NCBI GenBank assembly: GCA_015654965.1
Contig: JAATGD010000412.1
Span: 1 to 8,915 of the forward strand
Source: Hyphomicrobiales bacterium
Lineage (GTDB): Bacteria; Pseudomonadota; Alphaproteobacteria; Rhizobiales; Rhizobiaceae
DNA length: 8,915 nucleotides
Direction: 5' to 3'
Numbering within the stretch: the stretch's first letter is position 1; every line of letters starts with the position of its first letter. The notes beneath the pieces were generated by a model. The model did no database searches and had not been told where the DNA came from. It saw nothing but the letters and a program-made list of their open reading frames with translations. Both the position numbers and the translations under genes were made by a program. Of the stretch, positions 1 through 5,949 are shown in pieces.

Positions 1-2
1 AG

Positions 3-353
3 GCTATCGGTTCTGCATGGTCACAGCTTGAAGCGGCCCGTGCGACGGTCAAGGCCAATCGTGACAATATCTCTTACGCCCAGATTGCTCTGGATGGCGT
101 GATCGAGGAGCGTAAGGTTGGACAGCGTACGACGCTGGATGTATTGAACGCGCAGAACGATCTGACGAATGCGCAGATCTCACTGGTGCAGTCGGAACAC
201 GATGTGGTTGTTGCAAGCTATGCATTGCTGAACGCCACCGGACGTATGACCGCCGAGAAGCTGGGGCTTCAGGTTGCCCAGTATAAGCCGGAAGAGCACT
301 ATGAAGCCGTAAAGGATAAGTGGATCGGCCTGCGGACCCCGGACGGGCGTTGA
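3..353 (+). CDS. tolC: TolC-family outer membrane efflux/secretion channel, C-terminal part (5' end outside window)
   Basis: The frame is open from the left edge to a TGA at 351-353, giving the last 116 residues of a protein whose start is not in the window. It reads as the second helical-barrel repeat of TolC proteins: a long heptad-like helix, then GQRTTLDVLNAQNDLTNAQ, then a second helix ending in LLNATGRMTAEKLGL. The LDVLNAQ...L..AQ pattern followed by LLxxxGxLTAxxLGL is a family signature. TolC proteins form the trimeric outer-membrane and periplasmic exit duct shared by RND and MFS efflux pumps and type I secretion systems. In Brucella the equivalent is called BepC; that identity is an inference here, since only about a quarter of the protein is visible. 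The short tail after the last helix (about 25 residues, hydrophilic) is normal. A strong terminator follows 22 bases after the stop, so this is the end of its transcription unit. A TolC-like gene beside popZ is also remembered from Caulobacter. Confidence 0.9.
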   Translation, partial: AIGSAWSQLEAARATVKANRDNISYAQIALDGVIEERKVGQRTTLDVLNAQNDLTNAQISLVQSEHDVVVASYALLNATGRMTAEKLGLQVAQYKPEEHYEAVKDKWIGLRTPDGR

Positions 354-375
354 TATAGATAAGCTTTGATTTTGA

Positions 376-399
376 ACGGCGCCTTCGGGCGCCGTTTTT
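376..399 (+). terminator. Rho-independent terminator after the TolC gene
   Basis: An 8-bp perfect GC-rich stem (ACGGCGCC at 376-383 with GGCGCCGT at 388-395) is closed by the very stable TTCG tetraloop (384-387) and followed by a T run through 399. It starts 22 bases after the stop codon, which is a textbook position. Confidence 0.92.
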
Positions 400-519
400 A
401 TGTTCGATCCCGGCTTGCATAACCCTGTTCGTAAACAAGAAGTTAAAACTTGTGGGTTCAGTCGGGCGCTTTCAGGTAAGGGATTCTCAAGTCGTTATCG
501 TTTCGCTATCCTTGATACA

Positions 520-547
520 TTGATTCTCTTTTTCTGCGGCATACAGT
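520..547 (+). promoter_or_regulatory. Weak candidate promoter for popZ in the 285-base TolC-popZ gap
   Basis: TTGATT (520-525) and TACAGT (542-547) are separated by 16 bases and each match 4 of 6 positions of the sigma-70 consensus. They lie about 90 bases before the popZ start. A promoter is expected here because a terminator closes the preceding gene, but this exact site is only a guess. The rest of the gap (400-638) has an AT-rich dyad AAGTT-AA-AACTT at 440-451 and a G-rich stretch around 563-605. I see no RNA gene and no small ORF with coding character in it. Confidence 0.22.
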
Positions 548-638
548 CGGAGGATTCGTAGCCGTATGGTGGGCGAGAAACGGGCGCGGCTGAGTGGGCG
601 CGCATGGTCCTATTTGAAGATAGGGAAGATGGAGAGCA

Positions 639-1322
639 ATGGCACAGACATCGAGCGCAGCACGCGAACCGTCCATGGAAGAGATACTTGCTTCCATTCG
701 CCGGATTATCGAAGATAGCGATGTCAGTCGTCCTGCTGCGGATTTTCCAACGCGTGGCGCTGTTGCTGAATTCCGGCGTCCGCCTTCCGCTCCGGCTCAG
801 CCAGCCGAGCGTGAGGTTGCGGCAGAATCGGTTGCTACGCGCGATATTCTGAACGAAGAACCTGTTTTACGTAGACCTATTGAGGATATGGGGACATCTG
901 TCGGGAAGGCTGCGGCCCAAACCGAAAAGGATGACGACGAAATTGTTCTCGATCCACAAAACGATGATCGGCGTCCTGCGGAAATCTCCAGGCCCGAGGT
1001 GCCTGTAACAGTGTCTGAGGCAGTTTCACCATCGCAGGACAAATCTGCCACGGATGATGTTGCCCCTGAAATCAATTCGGTAAAGGCAGAGGCTGCCTCG
1101 GATGGAGCACATATTCTTTCGGATAATGTCGAGCGTCAGGTGGCGCAAGCCTTTGGTGATCTGAACCATGCTGTCCATGCCGCGCCACGCCGCTCTTTCG
1201 ATGATATTGCAACAGAGCTTTTACAGCCCATGCTGCGTGATTGGCTCGACAGCAATCTGCCGCCGCTGGTTGAACGGCTGGTACGTGAAGAAATAGAACG
1301 CGTGGTACGCGGCAACCGCTAA
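639..1322 (+). CDS. popZ: PopZ-type cell-pole organizing protein (DUF2497 family)
   Basis: This 227-residue protein has the two hallmarks of the alphaproteobacterial PopZ/DUF2497 family. One is a short N-terminal helix, EPSMEEILASIRRII (residues 10-24). The other is a conserved C-terminal helical region from about residue 185, containing LLQPMLRDWLDSNLPPLVER (194-213). Between them lies a low-complexity linker of about 150 residues, rich in Pro, Ala, Glu and Asp, which is presumably disordered. In Caulobacter, PopZ self-assembles into a polar matrix through its C-terminal helices; the N-terminal helix recruits client proteins and the acidic linker sets the properties of the condensate. A similar role at the new or growing pole is inferred here. 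The ATG at 639 has GGAG at 631-634, only four bases away, with a second purine stretch AGGGAAG at 622-628. The family N-terminus begins right at this Met, supporting the start. The gene is flanked by terminators on both sides and is followed by valS, a neighbourhood remembered from other Alphaproteobacteria. Confidence 0.92.
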   Translation: MAQTSSAAREPSMEEILASIRRIIEDSDVSRPAADFPTRGAVAEFRRPPSAPAQPAEREVAAESVATRDILNEEPVLRRPIEDMGTSVGKAAAQTEKDDDEIVLDPQNDDRRPAEISRPEVPVTVSEAVSPSQDKSATDDVAPEINSVKAEAASDGAHILSDNVERQVAQAFGDLNHAVHAAPRRSFDDIATELLQPMLRDWLDSNLPPLVERLVREEIERVVRGNR

Positions 1323-1345
1323 ATGCACAGCGTCTCGGTTTCAGC

Positions 1346-1384
1346 AAAGCCCGTCTGCCATAAGCAGGCGGGCTTTCACTTTTA
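1346..1384 (+). terminator. Rho-independent terminator after popZ
   Basis: A 13-bp stem (AAAGCCCGTCTGC at 1346-1358 with GCAGGCGGGCTTT at 1364-1376, one G-U pair) encloses the 5-base loop CATAA. A short T run follows at 1380-1383 after CAC. It begins 23 bases after the popZ stop. The stem is strong and the T tract modest. The A/T bases flanking the stem (AAAG...CTTT) could also allow some termination in the reverse direction, but no gene on that strand needs it. Confidence 0.85.
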
Positions 1385-1410
1385 AAGTGATTTTTCAGCC
1401 GTTTGTTGTT

Positions 1411-1424
1411 ATTGAGCGCTCAAT
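1411..1424. promoter_or_regulatory. Perfect 14-bp palindrome upstream of valS, possible operator or leader hairpin
   Basis: ATTGAGC directly abuts its reverse complement GCTCAAT, giving a gapless symmetric site whose right edge is 32 bases before the valS ATG. It lies in the short region between the popZ terminator and valS where a valS promoter must act, so it could bind a dimeric regulator. With no spacer it is a poor RNA hairpin unless the inner bases open. No regulator is known to me for this exact sequence, and its function is unproven. Confidence 0.4.
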
Positions 1425-1456
1425 CCTTTCATTGCGTAAAAAGACCGGACAATTCC

Positions 1457-4189
1457 ATGCTTGAGAAGACTTATGACGCCGCCGCCGTAGAGCCAAAGAT
1501 TGCAGAACGCTGGCAGGAAGCGGGAGCGTTTAAAGCGGGGGCGGGAGCAAAGCCGGGTGCCGATCCTTTCGCGGTGGTCATTCCGCCGCCCAACGTCACC
1601 GGGTCGTTGCATATGGGCCACGCGCTCAACAACACGATTCAGGACATCATGGTCCGTTTCGAGCGCATGCGCGGCAAGAATGTTCTCTGGCAACCGGGCA
1701 TGGACCATGCCGGCATTGCAACACAGATGGTTGTCGAACGACAATTGGCAGAGCGTGGCGAGCCGAACCGACATGCCATGGGACGAGAAAAATTCATCGA
1801 GCGAATCTGGCAATGGAAGGCTGAATCGGGCGGGATGATTTCCAACCAGCTTCGCCGTCTTGGCGCATCCTGCGACTGGTCGCGCGAGCGGTTTACCATG
1901 GATGAAGGGCTGTCGCGCGCGGTTGTTGAAGTTTTTGTCACCTTGCACAAAGAGGGCCTGATCTATCGTGACAAGCGACTGGTCAATTGGGACCCGAAGC
2001 TTTTGACCGCAATTTCGGATATCGAAGTTGAATCGCGCGAAATCAAAGGCCATCTCTGGCATCTGCGCTATCCGCTGGAAAATGTGCCTTTTGATGCGGA
2101 AAATCCGGCCACCTTCATCGTGGTCGCGACAACGCGCCCTGAAACCCTGCTGGGCTATAGCGGTGTGGCGGTTAACCCCGGTGACGAGCGCTATCATGCA
2201 TCGGTCGGCAATAATGTGGTTCTACCGCTTGTCGGTCGCCGCATCCCGATTGTCGCCGATGATTATGCCGATCCTGAAGCCGGTTCCGGTGCGGTCAAGA
2301 TCACGCCTGCCCATGATTTCAACGATTTTGAAGTTGGCAAGCGCAATGATCTGCGCGCCATCAATATCCTTACACCTTCGGCAAAAATTACCCTCAAGGA
2401 CAATATCGACTTCCTTGAAGGTCTGGAGCTGACAGGTGCGCTGCAATCCCTGATCTACGAGTTTGAAGGGCTGGATCGTTTTGCGGCGCGCAAGCGCCTG
2501 ATCGAGCTTCTGGACGAACAGGGCTATCTCGAAAAAATCGAAGATCACACGCATATGGTGCCGCATGGCGATCGTGGCGGTGTGCCAATCGAGCCTTACC
2601 TGACTGACCAGTGGTATGTGAATGCAGCCGAACTTGCAAAGCCCGCCATGGCCGCCGTACGCGATGGCCGCACACAGATCGTACCCAAAAACTGGGAAAA
2701 GACCTATTTCGACTGGATGGAAAATATCCAGCCGTGGTGCGTGTCGCGTCAGCTCTGGTGGGGACACCAGATACCCGCCTGGTATGGACCGGATGGTCAC
2801 TTCTTCGTTGAAAAGAACGAGGAAGAAGCCAAGGCTGCTGCACGCGCCCATTATGGTGAGGATGTTGCGCTGACCCGCGATACCGATGTTCTTGATACGT
2901 GGTTTTCGTCCGGCCTGTGGCCCTTCTCGACGCTCGGCTGGCCCGACAAGACGCCAGAACTTGCCACCTATTACCCGACCAGTGTGCTGGTTACGGGCTT
3001 TGACATCATCTTCTTCTGGGTTGCCAGGATGATGATGATGGGCCTGCATTTCATGGAAGAAATTCCGTTCCATACGATCTATCTGCATGCTTTGGTGCGC
3101 GACAAGCACGGCGCGAAAATGTCGAAATCCAAGGGCAATGTCATTGACCCGCTGGAGCTGATGGATGAATATGGTGCGGATGCGCTGCGCTTTACGTTGG
3201 CCATTATGGCGGCACAGGGCCGCGATGTAAAACTTGATCCGGCGCGTATTGCGGGCTATCGCAATTTCGGTACGAAACTCTGGAACGCGACCCGTTTCGC
3301 GCAGATGAATGGCGTGAAGATCGACCCGGATTTCCGCCCGGAAAATGCAAAGCTTGCGGTCAATCGCTGGATATTGACAGAACTGACCAAGGCAACCCAG
3401 GGCGTGACCGAAGGTATTGTCGGCTATCGCTTCAACGATGCCGCAAGCAGCGCCTATCGTTTTGTCTGGAACCAGTTCTGCGACTGGTATCTGGAATTGC
3501 TAAAGCCGATCTTTATGGGCGACGATGAAGCCGCAAAAGCCGAGGCGCAGGCGGTGGCTGCCTATTGTCTTGATCAGATTTACAAGCTGCTGCATCCGTT
3601 TATGCCGTTCATGACCGAAGAACTTTGGTCGCTGACGGCAGGCGAGGGCGAAAAGCGTGATACGGTGCTAGCACTTGCTCCATGGCCGGAATTGTCGTTT
3701 GCCGATAATGAAGCGGCAGCCGATATCAACTGGCTTGTCGACCTCGTGACCGGCATTCGCTCGGTGCGCGTGGAAATGAACGTGCCGGCCAGTGCTGTTG
3801 TGCCCGTGGTGGTGCTTGATGCCAATACGACGACAAAAGAGCGTTTTGCGCGTCATGATGCGGCCATCAAGCGCCGTGCGCGTGTCGAGACGATTTCTTT
3901 TGCAGCCGAAGCCCCCAAGGGTTCGGCGCAGATGTTGTTTGGCGAAGCCGCGATCTGCATTCCGCTTGGCAATCTGATCGATGTGAAGGCGGAAGCCGCA
4001 CGTCTTGGAAAGGAAGCGGCCAAGATTGCCGCTGATATCGACCGGATCGAGAAAAAGCTCTCCAACGAGAAATTCGTGGTCAATGCCAAGGAAGAAGTGG
4101 TGGCTGCGGAACGCGAGCGTCTGGCTGAACTTAATGAGGCGGCAGAACGGGTGGCGACGGCCGAGAGTCGTATCCGCGAGGCTGGCTAA
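1457..4189 (+). CDS. valS: Valyl-tRNA synthetase (class I, ValRS)
   Basis: Charges tRNA-Val with valine in the cytoplasm and hydrolyses mischarged Thr-tRNA-Val. The 910-residue protein is complete. It has PPPNVTGSLHMGHAL with the HIGH-type motif HMGH at 52-55, the GMDHAGIATQ segment, and a CP1 editing domain with ATTRPET near 223-229 and ITPAHDFNDFE. It also has WCVSRQLWWGHQIPAW, DTWFSSGLWPFSTLGW and KMSKS at 554-558, followed by a helical anticodon-binding domain (FVWNQFCDWYLELLKP). The charged C-terminal coiled coil, typical of ValRS, fills about the last 70 residues. The frame is open upstream to a TTG at 1403, but the family N-terminus (compare MEKTY in E. coli) begins at the ATG at 1457, so that start is chosen. 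Its ribosome binding site is weak (only CCGGA nearby). One oddity is that a normally conserved Asp in the editing-domain motif ETLLGD appears as Tyr (Y234). The gene stands alone between two terminators. Confidence 0.97.
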   Translation: MLEKTYDAAAVEPKIAERWQEAGAFKAGAGAKPGADPFAVVIPPPNVTGSLHMGHALNNTIQDIMVRFERMRGKNVLWQPGMDHAGIATQMVVERQLAERGEPNRHAMGREKFIERIWQWKAESGGMISNQLRRLGASCDWSRERFTMDEGLSRAVVEVFVTLHKEGLIYRDKRLVNWDPKLLTAISDIEVESREIKGHLWHLRYPLENVPFDAENPATFIVVATTRPETLLGYSGVAVNPGDERYHASVGNNVVLPLVGRRIPIVADDYADPEAGSGAVKITPAHDFNDFEVGKRNDLRAINILTPSAKITLKDNIDFLEGLELTGALQSLIYEFEGLDRFAARKRLIELLDEQGYLEKIEDHTHMVPHGDRGGVPIEPYLTDQWYVNAAELAKPAMAAVRDGRTQIVPKNWEKTYFDWMENIQPWCVSRQLWWGHQIPAWYGPDGHFFVEKNEEEAKAAARAHYGEDVALTRDTDVLDTWFSSGLWPFSTLGWPDKTPELATYYPTSVLVTGFDIIFFWVARMMMMGLHFMEEIPFHTIYLHALVRDKHGAKMSKSKGNVIDPLELMDEYGADALRFTLAIMAAQGRDVKLDPARIAGYRNFGTKLWNATRFAQMNGVKIDPDFRPENAKLAVNRWILTELTKATQGVTEGIVGYRFNDAASSAYRFVWNQFCDWYLELLKPIFMGDDEAAKAEAQAVAAYCLDQIYKLLHPFMPFMTEELWSLTAGEGEKRDTVLALAPWPELSFADNEAAADINWLVDLVTGIRSVRVEMNVPASAVVPVVVLDANTTTKERFARHDAAIKRRARVETISFAAEAPKGSAQMLFGEAAICIPLGNLIDVKAEAARLGKEAAKIAADIDRIEKKLSNEKFVVNAKEEVVAAERERLAELNEAAERVATAESRIREAG

Positions 4190-4224
4190 ACTCTTACGAG
4201 TGGTCTGTGATGATCGAATCATCC

Positions 4225-4256
4225 TCCCGGCAGCGTTCTGTGCTGCCGGGATTTTT
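4225..4256 (+). terminator. Rho-independent terminator after valS
   Basis: A 10-bp perfect stem (TCCCGGCAGC at 4225-4234 with GCTGCCGGGA at 4242-4251), a 7-base loop GTTCTGT and a run of five T (4252-4256). It begins 35 bases after the valS stop and separates valS from the porin gene. Confidence 0.93.
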
Positions 4257-4561
4257 GTATAAAGGTGCCTGATCGCTGTTTCAGTGCTATGCACAAGCGC
4301 TGTTTTGATTGTTTTTGCGCTTTGTTGCTCTTTGGCCACAAGGCTAAAAAGAGGCGGGAAAAAGGCCAAATTGAGCAAAATCAGCGCGGCTTTTTCCAAA
4401 ACCTGTTTTAAAATTTTGAAACCACCCGGCATTTTTTGCTTTTTTGACGATTTCGGCTCCGGCATGCCGAAGCGTCCTGAATGAATTGGATATTGCAGGT
4501 TAAATCCATCCTGATTTACGTTTGCGTCAACGTTAATGCCGTTAGTTGTGGGAGGACATCT
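4257..4561. other. AT-rich, hairpin-rich intergenic region between valS and the FadL-like gene
   Basis: This 305-base gap shows no coding sequence with a credible start or composition. It is rich in T and A runs. It has overlapping inverted repeats at 4328-4397: TTTGGCC at 4331-4337 can pair with GGCTAAA (4342-4348) or with GGCCAAA (4364-4370), and GGAAAAAGGCC (4357-4367) can instead pair with GGCTTTTTCC (4388-4397). A 10-bp palindrome CGGCATGCCG lies at 4460-4469, and a small hairpin ACGTT/AACGT at 4518-4533. The promoter of the downstream porin must lie here, but I cannot place it confidently; TTGACG at 4444-4449 is a possible -35 without a matching -10. A small RNA is conceivable but unsupported. 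Confidence 0.6.
4551..4555 (+). promoter_or_regulatory. Ribosome binding site that fixes the FadL-like start
   Basis: GGAGG sits six bases before the ATG at 4562. It decides against the longer reading that begins at 4481, which would put 27 residues without family resemblance in front of a good signal peptide. Confidence 0.9.
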
Positions 4562-5818
4562 ATGAGCGTTGGTGGCGTTAAATTCGGGGGAGTCGCGATT
4601 ATCCTGTTTGGTGGGATCGTCGGGGCGCATGCAGGCGGGTTCGAGCGCAGCTCGCAGGATTTCGATATTCTTTTTGAACAGGGCAATGCGGTTGATGCGT
4701 CGGGTACCTATGTGGCTCCGCAGCGCAAGCTGAAGAATATTCGCGGTTCCGCCATTGGTACAGCGACGGGTGGTCGAAACCCGTTCAATAATTATCAGCC
4801 CTTTGGCACGTCAGTCGATGAGGCCGAGAGCTACTGTGTGCCGAAAGTTTCCGCCAAGTTCGATCTGACGCAAGATCTGGCCTGTGCGGCGCAATATCGC
4901 CAGCCATGGGGCATTCACACGAATGTCGGACTGGATACGGTTCGCAGTTTCGTGGCGTCCGAGCAGAAGATTTCATCCAATGATTATGGTGTGAACTGCT
5001 CCTATCGTTTTGCGGCAGGCGAAAAAAGCTATTTCCGTATTCTTGGCGGCCTGAGCTATCAGGAGTTGCGCGGCGAACAATCGAAAGCCATTCCGGCTGC
5101 GGGACATCCATTCGCCACTGGTAGCTGGCGCGTGGCCTCACTGGATGTGGAAGATGAATCCGTAGGCTGGCGTCTGGGTGCCGCCTATGAAATTCCCGAA
5201 TATGCGATGCGGGCCAGCATCGTTTATCAGTCCAGGGTCAAATACGATCTCGAAGGCACCATCGACAATCTGGCGATCAATCCCGTCACGGGTCGCAGCA
5301 TGCCGATCAATGTCGAGAGCGGTATCGAAACCCCGCAATCGGTCGAGTTCAAGTTCCAGACCGGTATTGCGCCTGACTGGCTTGCTTTCGGCTCTATCAA
5401 ATGGACGGACTGGTCCACTTTCAAGGCCGTCGATTTCAATTCATCTGACAGCCGTATCGTGCCGACAGGAACCAAGATCACCAGCCTTAACCTCTATTAT
5501 CAGGATGGCTGGACAGTCAGCGGCGGTGTCGGTCACAAGTTCAACGACCAATGGTCTGTCGCCGGTACCGTGACCTGGGATCGTGGCACCACGACGGGTA
5601 TGACATCGCAGACCGATATCTGGCTGTTTGGTCTGGGCACCAATTACAAGCCCAATGACCAGTTTGAAATCCGTTTGGCTGGTGCTGCAGGCTGGCTGAC
5701 TTCGGGTGAACTGGACGATACGATCGTTGAGGGCAAACCAAACCTGACCGGCTCAAAGGGTGAATTCGACAACGACTTCGTTGGCGGGCTTTCACTGACG
5801 GCCAAGGTCAAGTTCTGA
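4562..5818 (+). CDS. OmpP1/FadL-family outer membrane transport protein
   Basis: This 418-residue predicted outer-membrane beta-barrel belongs to the family that moves long-chain fatty acids or other hydrophobic compounds inward across the outer membrane. Residues 1-24 form a signal peptide: Lys at 7, a hydrophobic stretch VAIILFGGIVGA, and a likely cut after AHA, leaving mature GGFERSSQDFDILFEQGN. Amphipathic strands alternate through the rest, and the chain ends in LTAKVKF; the C-terminal Phe is the usual barrel-assembly signal. The N-terminal hatch region resembles rhizobial FadL proteins (FDILFEQGN...TYVAPQRKLKN...AESYCVPKVSAKFDLT), where the classic NPA motif of enterobacterial FadL reads VAP. 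Five Cys-poor long loops and motifs such as SIKWTDWSTF and FGLGTNYKPNDQFEIRLAGAAGW fit the family. The substrate cannot be read from the sequence, so no fadL symbol is assigned. A strong ribosome site precedes it and the start is well fixed. It appears to be transcribed from its own promoter in the long upstream gap. Confidence 0.88.
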   Translation: MSVGGVKFGGVAIILFGGIVGAHAGGFERSSQDFDILFEQGNAVDASGTYVAPQRKLKNIRGSAIGTATGGRNPFNNYQPFGTSVDEAESYCVPKVSAKFDLTQDLACAAQYRQPWGIHTNVGLDTVRSFVASEQKISSNDYGVNCSYRFAAGEKSYFRILGGLSYQELRGEQSKAIPAAGHPFATGSWRVASLDVEDESVGWRLGAAYEIPEYAMRASIVYQSRVKYDLEGTIDNLAINPVTGRSMPINVESGIETPQSVEFKFQTGIAPDWLAFGSIKWTDWSTFKAVDFNSSDSRIVPTGTKITSLNLYYQDGWTVSGGVGHKFNDQWSVAGTVTWDRGTTTGMTSQTDIWLFGLGTNYKPNDQFEIRLAGAAGWLTSGELDDTIVEGKPNLTGSKGEFDNDFVGGLSLTAKVKF

Positions 5819-5841
5819 TCAGAACGGCATGGGGATAAAAG

Positions 5842-5874
5842 ACAGGCCAGCGTAATGATATTGCGCTGGCCTGT
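5842..5874. terminator. Hairpin after the FadL-like gene, probable weak terminator
   Basis: An 11-bp perfect stem (ACAGGCCAGCG at 5842-5852 with CGCTGGCCTGT at 5864-5874) can extend inward by four more pairs (one G-U) to a GAT triloop. It begins 24 bases after the stop. The + strand side lacks a proper T run (TCTGAATTT follows), whereas AAAA precedes it, so read from the - strand it looks more like a classical terminator. Partial readthrough into the permease gene is possible. Confidence 0.65.
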
Positions 5875-5949
5875 TCTGAATTTATGACTGGAAACAGTGT
5901 AAAAAATAGCGATAAGTGATTTCATAACATAAAAATAAAGAGATCCTTC

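Noticed and set aside
604..852. 82-residue frame overlapping the start of popZ
   Set aside because: It is out of frame with popZ, Arg/Leu-rich, and unlike any family; popZ has the conserved motifs.
1403..1456. 18-residue N-terminal extension of ValRS from a TTG codon
   Set aside because: The extension has no family resemblance and overlaps the palindrome and likely promoter region; the conserved ValRS N-terminus begins at the ATG at 1457.
4284..4484. 66-residue frame in the valS-fadL gap (Cys, Lys and Phe-rich)
   Set aside because: There is no ribosome site, and its composition follows the AT-rich homopolymer runs and hairpins; I see no sign that it is coding.
4481..4561. 27-residue N-terminal extension of the FadL-like protein
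   Set aside because: A strong ribosome site and a proper signal peptide fix the start at 4562.
1409..4630. Long open frames on the - strand opposite popZ-distal sequence and valS (1409-2197, 2222-3109, 3668-4630)
   Set aside because: They lie in one reverse frame across valS, have Arg/His-rich composition without recognisable domains, and are explained by codon bias of valS; no ribosome sites or homology are visible.
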